A DNA stretch of 64,000 bases from a bacterium (lineage in GTDB: Bacteria > Myxococcota_A > UBA9160 > SZUA-336). A program made the translations under genes and the position numbers. Within the stretch, counting starts at the first letter, position 1. The number at the start of each line of letters is the position of its first letter. The notes under the pieces are model-generated. The model did no database searches, had not been told where the DNA came from, and was given only the letters and a program-made list of their open reading frames with translations. Positions 30,208 through 39,842 of this stretch are shown one piece after another. Where the stretch lies: the NCBI GenBank assembly GCA_024226335.1, contig JAAELY010000118.1, forward strand, positions 1 through 64,000, read 5' to 3'.

Positions 30208-32157
30208 CTACCGGGTGCGCTCGCGAGTGTCGCCGCCGGCGATCGTCCGCTCCAGAGCGGCGATCCGAGCACGGGAGACCGCGCGATTGGCAAACGGCCC
30301 GGCGGGCACGCCCTCGCGCAGCGCGGAGAGTGCGAGATCGGGTTCTCCGGCCAGTTCGTAGGCCACGGCTTCGGTGCTGCGCAGATGGAAGCGTCTTCGG
30401 GGCTGCAGGTCGATCGCCCTCTCAATCTCCTGACGAATCTGCTCGATCTGCCCCTGACTGCCCAGGATCCGCACCAGTCGACTCCAGGCTCGGACCAGCA
30501 GCGGATCCTTTTTCAGGGCCTGGCGGATCAGGTGAATCCCGCCCTGGAGATCGGATTGGCTCATCGCCAGCGCTCCGCGTGCGAGCAGGAAATCCGGGTG
30601 GTCCCCAACCACGAGTTCGGCATCCGGAAGGGGCTCGCGGAGTCTCGGAGAGTTGGGCGGCAGAAGAATTACCGCCAGCTGATCCATGTAGACGATCTTC
30701 CACGAGAGTGGCGGTTCAGTCATTTTGCGTGCAAGTCGACCGATTCCACCGGGCAAGATAGCGGCGTCGGCCGGGTACTGGCTCATGCGAGCTGCGAGCC
30801 CGGGCGCGCTATTTAGCATTGCCTGGTAGTCGTTGTAGATCTTTTCTCCGTACAACGTGTTCGCACGGCCGTCGATGAACACCTTGAACTCGGGCGCGTG
30901 CAGCATGATGTAGCCGCCCCAGTTGTAGTAGTTGAGCAGGCGTTTTCCGGGATTTAGCGCCTGGAGGTATCGCAACGAGGCTTCCGGGTACAGATTGCCC
31001 TCGGTCCAGCGATGCAGGAGGCGCGGGTGGATGCGCACGTCCGTCCAGAGCAGCGAGCCCACCAGAACGGCCGCGACAATCGCGGTGAGTCCGGCGGCCT
31101 GTGTGCGAAGAACCGGCAGCCCCACCGAGGCCACGTCGCGTCCCCATCGAATCCCTGAGGCGACCAGTGGGGCGGCGACGATTCCGAAAAGTGGAATGAA
31201 GCGACGCGAGGTGACGGCCATCTCGAAGCAGACCGCCGCCAGGCATATCAAGTAGGGGTCGATCTTCGGGAACGCGGGCAAGCCCTTTTCCCGCAGACCG
31301 TCCGAGAGACCGCGCACGGAGCCCAATAGCCCAAGCAGCGTGCCGATGATCGCGAACAGTCCGATCAACCAGAAGCGGCCTTCGAACAGGCGCAGCGATA
31401 GTTCGAATTCGGGCGGTCGCCACTCGACCAGAAGCCGAAACGGAGAATCGGAGTCGAGGTAGGCCAGAGGGTACTCGAGGATCCGGTAGCCCCACGGGTT
31501 GACCAGAAATGCGAGCGTGCAACCGGCGACGCTGAACCACAGTGGCCATGGGATCACGAGGCGGCGGGCGTCGGCGCAAAGGCGAAGAGTCTTCACGAGC
31601 ACGTGCAGACCGATCATTCCGTAACCGAATGCGAAGCCACCGTGTGTGTTGCACCAGATCACCATGGCCGGTGGCCAGAACCAGTGCGCGCGCGGATGAT
31701 CGCGGGTCAGCAGGAAGATCCCTGTCAGTAGCAGTGTCGTCAGATGCGGGCGGATATCGAGAAACCAGAAGGCGCTCGAAGCCGCCAGCCAGATTGCCGC
31801 CCCCGCAGCGAACGCCGAGCCGCTCACGCGCCGGGCGACCGCGAAGGCGAGGCTGAAAATCGCGACCAGCAACGCCAGGTTGAGCCAGGCGACCAACTCC
31901 GGATGAAACGAGTACGCGCTCCAGTACACGATGTCCCAGAGCCACTCGTGGTTCATCCACTCGTCGCCCGCCGCAGTCCAGGAGAAGTGGTCGGCGCGCG
32001 GGACGCCACCGCGCTCGAGGATGTCGCGGCCCGAGGCCAGATGCCACCAGAGATCGGAGCCTGCAACTGCGGGCTGGAACCAGGAGGACGCACCTAGAAT
32101 TGTCGCAAATGCGGCCAGGAATCCGTTGATTTTCGCTGTTTTTTCGATTAAGCTCAT
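30208..32157 (-). CDS. Multi-pass membrane protein with GT-C-like features and C-terminal TPR-like repeats
   Basis: 649 residues. About ten hydrophobic helices occupy residues 1-390. An early extracytoplasmic loop contains GSDLWWHLASGRDILERGG and WMNHEWLWDIVYW, a layout reminiscent of GT-C-type glycosyltransferases, where an acidic residue lies in the first loop. A periplasmic region follows with GKRLLNYYNWGGYIMLH and VFIDGRANTLYGE. The last 130 residues look like helical repeats. The enzymatic role is unproven. It may handle lipid-linked sugars or a surface glycan. ATG start at 32157, divergent from lexA. Confidence 0.65.
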   Translation of the reverse strand: MSLIEKTAKINGFLAAFATILGASSWFQPAVAGSDLWWHLASGRDILERGGVPRADHFSWTAAGDEWMNHEWLWDIVYWSAYSFHPELVAWLNLALLVAIFSLAFAVARRVSGSAFAAGAAIWLAASSAFWFLDIRPHLTTLLLTGIFLLTRDHPRAHWFWPPAMVIWCNTHGGFAFGYGMIGLHVLVKTLRLCADARRLVIPWPLWFSVAGCTLAFLVNPWGYRILEYPLAYLDSDSPFRLLVEWRPPEFELSLRLFEGRFWLIGLFAIIGTLLGLLGSVRGLSDGLREKGLPAFPKIDPYLICLAAVCFEMAVTSRRFIPLFGIVAAPLVASGIRWGRDVASVGLPVLRTQAAGLTAIVAAVLVGSLLWTDVRIHPRLLHRWTEGNLYPEASLRYLQALNPGKRLLNYYNWGGYIMLHAPEFKVFIDGRANTLYGEKIYNDYQAMLNSAPGLAARMSQYPADAAILPGGIGRLARKMTEPPLSWKIVYMDQLAVILLPPNSPRLREPLPDAELVVGDHPDFLLARGALAMSQSDLQGGIHLIRQALKKDPLLVRAWSRLVRILGSQGQIEQIRQEIERAIDLQPRRRFHLRSTEAVAYELAGEPDLALSALREGVPAGPFANRAVSRARIAALERTIAGGDTRERTR

Positions 32158-32466
32158 CTTGGCTCGGCGACGGACTCTCTAGAACGTCTGGAAAACAATT
32201 TCCCAGACGTTCAGGCAGGTCCCGAAGGTGGCAGTTCCAGGGGAACCCGGCGGAACGTGGAGAGCGTCGCTCGTCGGCCACTCATTGGCTTGATTTTCGT
32301 GAATTTCAACGGGGGCCGATCGGAACCGGCAAAAGATCGCGAATCCCCCCGCAAAAACTGGTTCTCAGTTTAGAGTAGGATGATCGGTCACGAGAACCAG
32401 GCATTGACCCAAGGATGGGATCGAAAGCGCTGGTTTCTCGGATAGCGGCAGAGATTGGGGGTCCAG
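32158..32466. other. Divergent intergenic region between membrane-protein gene and lexA
   Basis: A 309-base gap holding the upstream regions of both genes. It contains the perfect inverted repeat at 32358-32400, AT-rich patches near 32135-32150 and a T-rich segment before the minus-strand start. No RNA gene or small coding frame was found in it. Confidence 0.5.
32358..32400. promoter_or_regulatory. Inverted repeat upstream of lexA, candidate operator
   Basis: CTGGTTCTC (32358-32366) and GAGAACCAG (32392-32400) are perfect 9-base inverted repeats 25 bases apart, and end 66 bases before the lexA start. TAGGAT (32376-32381) between them is a possible -10 box. The arrangement could be two half-sites that bind LexA on both sides of its own promoter. 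The LexA box of this lineage is not known to me, so the binding protein is inferred. Confidence 0.45.
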
Positions 32467-33069
32467 ATGCATCTGACCAAACGGCAGAAAGAGATTTTCG
32501 ATTTCATCTGCGAGTCGCTTGGCGAGGATGGCTACGCGCCGAGTCTCGAAGAGATTGGCGAGCGTTTTGGGTTGTCGTCGGTGGCGACGGTCCACAAGCA
32601 TGTCCAGAATCTCGTGGAGAAGGGACTGCTGCGAAAAGCCTGGAATCGCAGTCGTTCCATCGAGGTTGTCGATCAGGCGCCGCGCTCCGACAGCGTCGAG
32701 ATCCAGTTGATGGGAAACGTCGCGGCGGGCGGCCCCATCGAGGCGGTCGCAAATCCCGAATCGATCGGGGTTCCGGCGCAGATGGTAGGTCGCAGGCAGT
32801 GCTTCGGACTGCGCGTGCAGGGCGACTCGATGATCGAAGACCACATCGTCGATGGAGACGTCGTGATCCTGGAGTCGAGGAATCTTCCGCGGGCGGGCGA
32901 GACCGTGGTCGCGCTGATCCGGCGCGAGGAGTGCACACTCAAGAAGTTCTATCAGGACGGCGGCAAGATCCGGCTCGTGCCCGCGAACGAGCGTCTCCGA
33001 GCGATGGAGTTTCCGGCCGAAGACATCGATATCCAGGGTGTCGTCGTCGGCCTCATACGGGGTTACTAG
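32467..33069 (+). CDS. lexA: SOS repressor LexA
   Basis: 200-residue repressor of DNA-damage genes. ATG 32467 follows a GGGGG site and gives the family start MHLTKRQKEI; a GTG 12 bases earlier adds four residues. The winged helix-turn-helix is in residues 1-65 (SLEEIGERFGLSSVATVHKH). The self-cleavage site is Ala87-Gly88 in VAAGGP, the catalytic Ser121 lies in QGDSMIED and the Lys near 159 in CTLKKF. All residues for RecA-stimulated autolysis are present. It is monocistronic or leads into the pterin genes 82 bases on. Confidence 0.95.
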   Translation: MHLTKRQKEIFDFICESLGEDGYAPSLEEIGERFGLSSVATVHKHVQNLVEKGLLRKAWNRSRSIEVVDQAPRSDSVEIQLMGNVAAGGPIEAVANPESIGVPAQMVGRRQCFGLRVQGDSMIEDHIVDGDVVILESRNLPRAGETVVALIRREECTLKKFYQDGGKIRLVPANERLRAMEFPAEDIDIQGVVVGLIRGY

Positions 33070-33150
33070 TCCGGAATCATTGAGGATTCCATATCAGGTC
33101 CGCGGCAGCGGTCGCGACCTGTGTGCGGCGAACGTGTAGACTGTCGGCGA

Positions 33151-33552
33151 ATGCTGCTGACTCGTCGGATGGATTTCTCGGCCTCGCACTGTGTGCGCCG
33201 GGCCGACTGGGACCAGGCGCGAAATCTCGACGCCTTCGGTCCCCGGGCCGATCAGCCGAGCCACGGCCACAACTACGTGCTCGAGGTCAGTGTCGGCTGG
33301 AAGGTGGACCCTCAGACCGGCATGGTGATCGACCTGAAGGAACTCAAGGAAGTGATGGAGTCTGAAATCGGCCGCCGCTTCGATCATCGCGACCTGAACA
33401 CAGATACGGACTTTTTCGCGCACGATGCACCGACCGCCGAGAATCTTGTGAGGGTCATCTTCGATCTGCTCGAGGCCGCGTTGCCCAATGGGCTTCTTCA
33501 GCGGGTTCGGCTGATGCCGAACCGCGATTGCGCGGTAGAGGTGACGCGATGA
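33151..33552 (+). CDS. PTPS/QueD-family protein lacking catalytic residues
   Basis: 133 residues of the 6-pyruvoyl-tetrahydropterin synthase fold. The three zinc-binding His are kept (His13; His38 and His40 in SHGHNY), as is the Asp-His pair at 78-79 (FDHRDL). The catalytic Cys is absent: the stretch before HGH reads ADQPS, with an acidic Asp34 four residues before the first His, and the substrate-anchoring Glu of the last strand is Pro (RLMPNRD). PTPS-III enzymes of folate synthesis replace Cys with Glu, so altered chemistry is possible; a structural role is also possible. It overlaps the next gene by four bases. Confidence 0.85.
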   Translation: MLLTRRMDFSASHCVRRADWDQARNLDAFGPRADQPSHGHNYVLEVSVGWKVDPQTGMVIDLKELKEVMESEIGRRFDHRDLNTDTDFFAHDAPTAENLVRVIFDLLEAALPNGLLQRVRLMPNRDCAVEVTR

Positions 33553-33965
33553 CGATCGTGATTCGCCGCTACTATTTCAGCGCAGCGCATGTTCTCCGCC
33601 GCTCCGACTGGGACGAAGATCGAAACCGGAGTGTGTATGGGAAGTGCGCGAATCCGGCGGGGCACGGACATAACTACGAAGTATTCGTGAGCGTCCGAGG
33701 CGATCCAGATCCCGACACGGGTCGAGTCGTTTCCTGGGAGCGCATGGACAACATCATTCGCGAGCGGGTGATCGAACCTCTGGATCACACATTTCTGAAC
33801 CGCGAAATTCCCGAGTTCTTGCGCACTGTACCGACGGCGGAGAACATCGCGCGCTACATATGGGACGCACTCAAAGGTGAACTCGCTCCCGCGCAGTTGC
33901 ACCGCGTTCGACTGGTCGAAACCAGGAACAACTCTGTCGAGTATTACGAGGATTTGAACGCATGA
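33549..33965 (+). CDS. 6-pyruvoyl-tetrahydropterin synthase, eukaryote-like type
   Basis: 138 residues. Compared with mammalian PTPS all key residues are kept: zinc ligands His14, His39 and His41, catalytic Cys33 in [13 protein letters not shown], the Asp79-His80 pair (PLDHTFL), and Glu124 in [10 protein letters not shown]. The enzyme converts dihydroneopterin triphosphate to 6-pyruvoyl-tetrahydropterin, a biopterin precursor. It may alternatively act like QueD. The start ATGA overlaps the stop of the degenerate paralogue, and the end overlaps folE by four bases. The three genes form one unit using the FolE product. Confidence 0.88.
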   Translation: MTIVIRRYYFSAAHVLRRSDWDEDRNRSVYGKCANPAGHGHNYEVFVSVRGDPDPDTGRVVSWERMDNIIRERVIEPLDHTFLNREIPEFLRTVPTAENIARYIWDALKGELAPAQLHRVRLVETRNNSVEYYEDLNA

Positions 33966-34525
33966 AGGTGAGCGAAGGTCTGATCGAAGCTCTGATCAAG
34001 GAAATCGGCGAAGACCCGACCCGGCAGGGACTCAGGAAAACGCCTGAACGTGTGTCGCGGGCCATCGAATTCCTGACGCAGGGCTACCAGCAGGATCCCC
34101 AGGAGATTCTCAATGGGGCGGTTTTCGAAGAGGAATACGACGAGATGTTGCTCGTGAAGGACGTCGATTTCTACAGCTTGTGCGAGCACCACATGCTGCC
34201 GTTTTTCGGCCGGGCCCACGTGGCCTATCTGCCGGCCGGGAAGGTCGTGGGATTGTCGAAGATCCCGCGTCTGATCGACATGTATTCTCGTCGGCTCCAG
34301 GTCCAGGAGCGCTTGACCAATGACGTGGCCGGGGAGATCGACCGGGTTCTTAGCCCCAGGGGAGTCGCAGTCATCATGGAGGGCCAGCACCTGTGCATGA
34401 TGATGCGCGGGGTCCAGAAGCAGAACTCCTACACCATCACCAGCGCCATGCTCGGGGAGTTCCAGACGAACTCGAAGACCCGGACCGAACTGATGGCCCT
34501 GATCCGAAAGCGACGAGACCTCTGA
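33962..34525 (+). CDS. folE: GTP cyclohydrolase I
   Basis: Opens GTP to dihydroneopterin triphosphate, the entry to folate, biopterin and queuosine. 187 residues, ATG overlapping the PTPS stop by four bases. The family core is clear: [15 protein letters not shown] near the start, zinc ligands Cys74 and His77 in CEHHMLPF and Cys145 in [11 protein letters not shown], then the [21 protein letters not shown] helix and the Q-K-Q motif. It is the type IA enzyme. Its adjacency to two PTPS-like genes suggests a dedicated pterin pathway. Confidence 0.96.
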   Translation: MKVSEGLIEALIKEIGEDPTRQGLRKTPERVSRAIEFLTQGYQQDPQEILNGAVFEEEYDEMLLVKDVDFYSLCEHHMLPFFGRAHVAYLPAGKVVGLSKIPRLIDMYSRRLQVQERLTNDVAGEIDRVLSPRGVAVIMEGQHLCMMMRGVQKQNSYTITSAMLGEFQTNSKTRTELMALIRKRRDL

Positions 34526-34659
34526 GGGCCCCCGGGCGAGGGATTTTTCGACGCAACCCGTCGAATCTGCCGGTCGCCTGCTCGTCGGATCTATATCGGG
34601 TCCCGGTGAACTGCAATCTCGCCGGTCCATTCTTCGAAGATGCGCGCCTACGAGGCCGC

Positions 34660-34947
34660 ATGTTCTGGTCTATCTACTTGATTTGGTTGATGATTCCAAT
34701 TCTCATGTCGAGCTTGACACAAGTCCTCAAGTCGCGTAGTTTGGCGGCAGAGAAGAGACTGACCGAGTTGCATTCCTACGTCGGCCCCCCGTTCACGACA
34801 CCAGGTATGGGTGTCGTGGAGCGCGCGCGGAGCCTTTTTTTGTACCTGCAAGTTGACACAATGCGTCGAAGGTCAGGCAAGGCCGACCTCGACGGCGCTG
34901 CTGAAATCGGCCAAAAGCAAAATCTCGTCGGGGATCGAGGCATCTAA
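34660..34947 (+). CDS. Doubtful small membrane-anchored ORF, 95 residues
   Basis: The frame starts at ATG with one hydrophobic helix (WSIYLIWLMIPILMSSL) followed by a charged tail. No family is recognised and no ribosome site is clear. The strong hairpin at 34794-34818 lies inside the frame, and codon use is poorer in GC at third positions than in neighbours. It may be a real small protein or an accident of the intergenic region. Confidence 0.25.
   Translation: MFWSIYLIWLMIPILMSSLTQVLKSRSLAAEKRLTELHSYVGPPFTTPGMGVVERARSLFLYLQVDTMRRRSGKADLDGAAEIGQKQNLVGDRGI
34794..34841 (+). terminator. Hairpin followed by a T tract after folE
   Basis: CACGACACC (34794-34802) pairs perfectly with GGTGTCGTG (34810-34818) around a seven-base loop. 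Seven T begin at 34835, 16 bases after the stem. The distance is too long for a textbook intrinsic terminator, but the structure is the only good candidate for ending the pterin operon or a small RNA in this gap. Confidence 0.4.
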
Positions 34948-34958
34948 GGGGGGCCGCC

Positions 34959-35078
34959 TTGATCGACTGCCCCGTGAACGAGAAAACAGATCAACCCGCG
35001 GCGCTCACCCGGACCGGGCGCCCGGCCGACCGCATCGATTGTCCGGGAAGCACCGACCAGCGAACGGGTAGTCCTTAA
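34959..35078 (+). CDS. Doubtful small ORF, 39 residues
   Basis: TTG preceded by AAGGGGGG with about six bases spacing, encoding a short hydrophilic peptide with two Cys-Pro pairs (IDCPV near the start, IDCPGS near the end) that could bind metal as a dimer. No family is known. The strong ribosome-site match is the only support. Confidence 0.2.
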   Translation: MIDCPVNEKTDQPAALTRTGRPADRIDCPGSTDQRTGSP

Positions 35079-35133
35079 TCAGCGCGCAAGGCCGCGCCGA
35101 TCGGGGGTGCCATCAAATGACAGAGCGAGAAGT

Positions 35134-36570
35134 ATGAGCGCCAAGGACACCACCGTAGATCCGAAACACAGCAACGTGGACCCCGAAGAGGAAGCGGCGC
35201 GCAACCGCAATACGTTGCTCTCCTATTTCAACGACATCGCCAGCATTCCGACCTTGACAAAGGAACAGGAAGTGATGCTCGCGAAGGAGATGGAGACGGC
35301 CACGTTCGAAATGCGCGCGGGCATTCTCTCGGTGCCGTTTACCTGGCGCGAGGCCGTAGAGATCTGGATCGGATTGCAGAACGAGAATCGCGTGACTGCA
35401 AAGATGTCCGAGGCCTACGGTTCGGGTACACCGGACGGTGAGGAACGCGGCGAACGACTCGACAAGTGCCTCAAGCGGGTGGAAGCACAACTCGCCAAAT
35501 ACGACGAATTGAATGCCGAAGCCAAACCGGAGAAGGACAAGACCGACCGCGTCGCAAAGAGCATCCAGAGGAAGCTCAAGGAAGCGGATCTGTCGATGCA
35601 GATCTTCGAGCGGGTACGGCGCAAGCTGCGAAGTGCGCGTGACACCATGCAAGGGTTCGATCGCCAGATCGAAAGCCTGAAGTCGCCCAAGCGCATGCCT
35701 CGCAGCGAAAAGGGCAAGGTCGAACGCGATCGCGACGTACGAGCATTGCGCAAGCAGTTGCGCGAAGTCGAGAAGTCGGTCGGCATGCGGACTCCGGATT
35801 TCCTGAAGCTGATGGACCAGGTGGATATGGCCTACGACCGGCTCATGTACCACAAGAACAAGTTTGTGCAGCACAACCTGAAGCTGGTCATCGCGATTGC
35901 CAAGGACTACCGGAACATGGGTATCGCGTTCCAGGACCTGATTCAGGAAGGCAACCTCGGGCTGATTCGCGCGGTCGAGAAGTTCGACTATCGCCGCGGT
36001 CACAAGTTCTCGACCTACGCACTCTGGTGGATCCGGCAGGCACTGATCCGCGCCATCCAGAATCAGTCGCGAACGATCCGTATTCCGAGTCATATGCACG
36101 ACACGCTCTTGAAGTACTACCGGACCTTCAATGCGCTCTCGAAGAGGCTCGGTCGCGAGCCGAAAAACTCGGAGCTCGCCAAGGAGTTGAAGATCACAGT
36201 CGAGCAGACGGAGCGTCTCCAGAAGATGACGCGCGAGCCGGTTTCGCTCGAAACGCAGGTGAAGGGGACGGACTCGAAGGTGCTCAAGGACTTCGTAAAG
36301 GATCCGACCAGCATCTCGCCGCTGGACGGTCTGGATCGTTTCCGGCTGGAAAAGGCGACGGAGGAATCGATCTCTCAACTCAACGAGCGGGAGCGCAACA
36401 TCTTGCGCTGGCGTTTCGGCATGAAGGGAGAACAGGACCACACCCTGGAAGAGATCGGGGAAAAGCTGGGCCTGTCCCGCGAGCGCGTGCGCCAGCTCGA
36501 GGCGCGGGCGATCGAGAAACTGCGCCACTCCTCGAAACAACGCTTACTAGAGGTCTTTGCGGACCTCTAG
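35134..36570 (+). CDS. Sigma-70 family RNA polymerase sigma factor (group 1/2, RpoD-like)
   Basis: 478 residues, ATG 35134. Regions are visible in order: 1.2 ([23 protein letters not shown]), a long charged non-conserved region to about residue 225, region 2 with [29 protein letters not shown] and [13 protein letters not shown], region 3, and region 4.2 with [20 protein letters not shown]. Region 1.1, the autoinhibitory domain of most principal sigmas, is missing, and the segment after region 2.4 reads [16 protein letters not shown]. It may be the lineage's main sigma or a group 2 paralogue. A terminator follows. Confidence 0.88.
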   Translation: MSAKDTTVDPKHSNVDPEEEAARNRNTLLSYFNDIASIPTLTKEQEVMLAKEMETATFEMRAGILSVPFTWREAVEIWIGLQNENRVTAKMSEAYGSGTPDGEERGERLDKCLKRVEAQLAKYDELNAEAKPEKDKTDRVAKSIQRKLKEADLSMQIFERVRRKLRSARDTMQGFDRQIESLKSPKRMPRSEKGKVERDRDVRALRKQLREVEKSVGMRTPDFLKLMDQVDMAYDRLMYHKNKFVQHNLKLVIAIAKDYRNMGIAFQDLIQEGNLGLIRAVEKFDYRRGHKFSTYALWWIRQALIRAIQNQSRTIRIPSHMHDTLLKYYRTFNALSKRLGREPKNSELAKELKITVEQTERLQKMTREPVSLETQVKGTDSKVLKDFVKDPTSISPLDGLDRFRLEKATEESISQLNERERNILRWRFGMKGEQDHTLEEIGEKLGLSRERVRQLEARAIEKLRHSSKQRLLEVFADL

Positions 36571-36648
36571 GGGGATCAATTCCCTATAGCAAGTCGCGCT
36601 GGGGGAGATCCTCAGCAGATAACAGGTTAGGGACGCTACAGTCCACAC

Positions 36649-36692
36649 AGAAACGCCCCATGAGCCTCAAGGCCCACGGGGCGTTTCTTTCT
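36649..36692 (+). terminator. Rho-independent terminator of the sigma-factor gene
   Basis: AGAAACGCCCC (36649-36659) pairs perfectly with GGGGCGTTTCT (36678-36688) over 11 base pairs, followed by TTTCTG. It lies 79 bases after the stop codon. A and T at the two stem feet make it a usable terminator in both directions. Confidence 0.85.
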
Positions 36693-37022
36693 GTAGGGAA
36701 AATATCTCATATGGGAGATAATCTCTGCGCTCGGGCTACCCGAAGAAATCGCCGCCCGAGAGCCGGATTCCGACGCCGGTGCGGCGTCCAGCGAAATCCG
36801 AAAAGTCAATATTTACGGATTGTTGGCTCTCTTGCTTGCCGTCGGGATCGGTGCGATGTGTCGCCGGTTTCCGGCCAATACCGCCACAAATCTCACGCGC
36901 AACCCACGTTAACTTCATGACAGGAAGACGCAAAAAGGGTTGGTTTTCATCTCGATTCATGAGAGCCTACTGATAGCGCTGTGGCGCTGAGGGAGACATA
37001 GGTGAGTTTTAAGGGAGGGGAA
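36693..37022. other. Upstream region of the secreted-protein cluster
   Basis: 330 bases with no gene. Two small hairpins are visible: TATCTC/GAGATA (36703-36720) and TCGGG-CTA-CCCGA (36731-36743). The segment at 36780-36950 is AT-richer than the flanks and ends in the strong ribosome site GGGAGGGG before 37023. A promoter must lie here but no convincing -35/-10 pair was identified. Confidence 0.4.
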
Positions 37023-39797
37023 ATGGTCACAATAAGACTATTCACACTTTTGGTCGTGGCGTTGTTCGCCATGCCGGCAGTGGCAGATGTATTTCCGTAT
37101 GAAGGCATTAGCGCCAGCACGCTCAACGGCCAAGTAGATCAAACACATCGTTCGTGCAACACCGCAGGTAATGGTCCTGCCGGTGCGCCGTACACCTGCT
37201 ATAGCGATACCGGCGCCCCGTGCACCGGACTCGCCGCGGGTACGGCCTGCGAAGTGCAACGCGTTCCTGCCGGTGCTTGCACCGGTGGTAACCTGGCAAC
37301 GAATTGCGTCTGGCCCGACGGTGGAGGTGTCTGTGTTGGAGATGCCAACGTCGCCTGTCTGACGGATTCGTATGAAGAGACGGGACTTTTCCCCAATACC
37401 GACGGGTACAGCACGATGTGCTCCGCTGCCGGTGGTGGCTCGGATCCCAACTGCGACATGTCCGGTGTGACGGCCGCGTGCCGCTGCCAGGGAACCGATG
37501 ACTCGCTCGCTACGTTCACCACGACCGTCTGTGGTGCCGCGGCGAAGAGCCTGTGCTCGGACGGCGATCTGATGAGCCCGTGGGCGGGCGGTGGAACGGC
37601 GATCTGCCTCCACTCCGTTACGACCAGCAACAGCGCCTCCGCCTGCGGTGGTACTTCTGGTCTGGGCGTAACCAACTCGGGTCCGAGGTTCAGCGCGAAC
37701 GAGAACAAGAACATCAACTACTCGCCTCAACGCGACCCGGGGACGATCACGGGTTCCGGTGGTACAGGTGAGATCAACCAGGCTCGTACGACGTGGGCCG
37801 GTACGACCGGTGCTTTCTCTGGCGGTTTCGACATCACTGTCGTCGAACAGGAAGCCGATTCGTATTGGGTCGATTACGCCTATGACCCGATCGAGAACAA
37901 CGGTTCGTTCAACCTCCATCTGGTCAACTTCCTGTGCAATCCGAAGTCGGGTTATGTGCCAGGTGGAGTGAGCAACACCGACCCCAACAACCCCCTGTAC
38001 TGCCACGAAGACGGCAACGGCGGCATGATCTTCCTCTGGGAGAGGGACATCACCGCAAGCGAGCAGGTCGCGAATCCGGACTGCCCGCCGACCTGCTACA
38101 AGGACTTCGACCTGACCACCTACGAGATGGAAGCGCTCACCGATCCGCGCATCAACACGGCCCCGGGCTATGCGGATGGCGTCGGCCAGATCGACCACAA
38201 CTCCGGCCTGCAGCTCGCTATTGAGAGTGGCGAAGCCTCCACCGGCCGTATCGCTGGCGCAGGCGATGTCATCAGCATCAACCCGATCGCGTCGCGCACC
38301 TGGCTGGTGGACGGAGACTCTCGCTGCTACCTCGGCGGTGATCCCGATCGTGTCCATCCTGGCCGCATCGGTCGTTGCGACGCAAGCCCGGATCCCTGCG
38401 ATCCCACGCTCGCGGGTAGCACCGCTGGAGACCCGAACGCTGGCGTGAGCGGCTGTGCCGCGGCTGACACGTGCTACTACTGCTGGGGTCCCTACGATGC
38501 AACCACCAACCCATCGGCTCTGCCGGTCGGTTACAACACCCACGGACTGGCCGAGCTGGATCTGAACACCCACGGTCGCATGGGTATGATCGCCAAGGGG
38601 TCTCTGGCCGTGGACATCGAGATTCCGCTCTTCATCATCGGAACCTCGGGTGAGGCCAGCGGCGAGTTCCGCGATCACGACTCCACCGGCATCTTCGACA
38701 AGGTAGATCTTGGCGAAGTCGATCCGCTGTCCTTCCCGGCCGTGGGTATAGGTAGTGGTGGAACGTTCAACGCGGGTTCAACTCTGCCCATCGGCCGTAC
38801 GGTCGGTACCAGCTCCACCTACTCGGCTGCTTCAGTCGGAACCGTGGCAGCCGGCAGCACGTTGCTGCGCACCGCCAACTACAGCCCAGGTCCGGACGGC
38901 GTTCCCGGTTGCATGGGAGACAACGATTCCGGCGATATATTCAATACTTGTGACCAGATCCTCGGCGGCGGAGCGGCGGGCAACACTGGTTCGGACGACG
39001 TGGCGGGCACACTGTCGTACCTCGGTGTCACTGGAGTCCCGGGCGCGAAGTACCCCTGGCGTCAGGCAACACAGACTGCGGTTGATCACTTCAGTAGCAC
39101 TTACGGCTACACGGATCCCGATCCGCCCACATGGAGCACGGCCGTTGCATTCCCGATTCGCGACATCAACGTTCTCGGTTTCCCGCAGGCGGGTGACGTA
39201 CTCGTAAAGATTGCAGGAGCCACCTGCCCAATCGTGGATGGTGGACCGGAGTGCGGTCTGTGCCAGGCGGGTACCGATGATGACCGCGACGGCGTTTGCG
39301 GAGCTGCTGACCTGTGTCCGACGGTTGCTGACCCAACCAATGCGGATACCGATGGCGACGGCATTGGTGATGCATGCGACAACTGCCCGACTCTCTCCAA
39401 CCCGGCTCCTCCGGGTGGACAGCCCGCGGGTCACTCGACCTCGGGTGGGCAGGCTGACGACGACTGCGACGGTATCGGCAATGCCTGCGATACCGCCTAC
39501 GCAGCGCCCGGCGTTTTCCATGTCGCGATCGATGCGAATGACATCAGCGCGTTCAAGGGTGCGATCAACAAGACGATCGCCTTCAACTCGACGTGCCCGA
39601 CCGATGTCTTCGATACCGGTTCGACCGCTTGCGAGTTGTACGACGTCAACGGCGACCGGAGCCTTTTTGCCGTTTCAGTCGATGCCAATGACATCGCGGC
39701 GTTCAAGCTGACGATCAACAAGTCGATCGCCACGATCCAGGCCGGAGCGGGAGGAGGCATCCAGCCAACTTCTGGCGCCTGCGCCCTGGGTGACTGA
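37023..39797 (+). CDS. Large secreted protein with TSP3 repeats and dockerin-like C-terminal module
   Basis: 924 residues. ATG 37023 follows GGGAGGGG; a signal peptide (residues 1-22, ending PAVADV) directs export. The bulk (about 25-740) is Gly, Ser, Thr and Cys rich with no recognised domain. About residues 745-795 hold thrombospondin-type-3 calcium repeats ([30 protein letters not shown]). The last 110 residues contain two dockerin-like calcium loops ([22 protein letters not shown]). The same C-terminal module ends the protein at 41574-42623. Probably a cell-surface or matrix protein stabilised by calcium and disulfides. Confidence 0.85.
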   Translation: MVTIRLFTLLVVALFAMPAVADVFPYEGISASTLNGQVDQTHRSCNTAGNGPAGAPYTCYSDTGAPCTGLAAGTACEVQRVPAGACTGGNLATNCVWPDGGGVCVGDANVACLTDSYEETGLFPNTDGYSTMCSAAGGGSDPNCDMSGVTAACRCQGTDDSLATFTTTVCGAAAKSLCSDGDLMSPWAGGGTAICLHSVTTSNSASACGGTSGLGVTNSGPRFSANENKNINYSPQRDPGTITGSGGTGEINQARTTWAGTTGAFSGGFDITVVEQEADSYWVDYAYDPIENNGSFNLHLVNFLCNPKSGYVPGGVSNTDPNNPLYCHEDGNGGMIFLWERDITASEQVANPDCPPTCYKDFDLTTYEMEALTDPRINTAPGYADGVGQIDHNSGLQLAIESGEASTGRIAGAGDVISINPIASRTWLVDGDSRCYLGGDPDRVHPGRIGRCDASPDPCDPTLAGSTAGDPNAGVSGCAAADTCYYCWGPYDATTNPSALPVGYNTHGLAELDLNTHGRMGMIAKGSLAVDIEIPLFIIGTSGEASGEFRDHDSTGIFDKVDLGEVDPLSFPAVGIGSGGTFNAGSTLPIGRTVGTSSTYSAASVGTVAAGSTLLRTANYSPGPDGVPGCMGDNDSGDIFNTCDQILGGGAAGNTGSDDVAGTLSYLGVTGVPGAKYPWRQATQTAVDHFSSTYGYTDPDPPTWSTAVAFPIRDINVLGFPQAGDVLVKIAGATCPIVDGGPECGLCQAGTDDDRDGVCGAADLCPTVADPTNADTDGDGIGDACDNCPTLSNPAPPGGQPAGHSTSGGQADDDCDGIGNACDTAYAAPGVFHVAIDANDISAFKGAINKTIAFNSTCPTDVFDTGSTACELYDVNGDRSLFAVSVDANDIAAFKLTINKSIATIQAGAGGGIQPTSGACALGD
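39378..39797 (+). repeat. First copy of the TSP3/dockerin-like module
   Basis: About 420 bases encoding the last about 140 residues of the large secreted protein. The copy at 42195-42623 is alignable along its whole length with many identical blocks, for example the stretch encoding [21 protein letters not shown]. Both copies begin with a DNCP calcium motif and end Gly-Asp before the stop. The pattern suggests duplication of a terminal module rather than independent origin. Confidence 0.85.
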
Positions 39798-39820
39798 TCT
39801 GAGCTAGTGGGGCCCGGGTA

Positions 39821-39842
39821 CCCCGACCCGAAACGGTCGGGG
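39821..39842. terminator. Hairpin after the large secreted-protein gene
   Basis: CCCCGACC pairs with GGTCGGGG around the six-base loop CGAAAC, 23 bases after the stop codon, in a GC-rich surrounding. No T tract follows, so termination strength is uncertain. Confidence 0.5.

Larger units (their letters stand above)
34526..35133. other. 608-base region without a confident gene
   Basis: Between folE and the sigma-factor gene. It contains two weak small ORFs (34660-34947 and 34959-35078), a strong hairpin followed by a T tract (34794-34841), and two TTGACA boxes near 34715 and 34853. AT content is higher than in the flanking genes. It may hold a small RNA, a promoter region for the sigma factor, or decayed coding DNA. 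Confidence 0.45.

Noticed and set aside
36860-37000. Sequence with GACGCAAA and AGGG motifs resembling a c-di-GMP-I riboswitch
   Set aside because: The essential CACAGGGCAAACC-type core and the second stem are missing.
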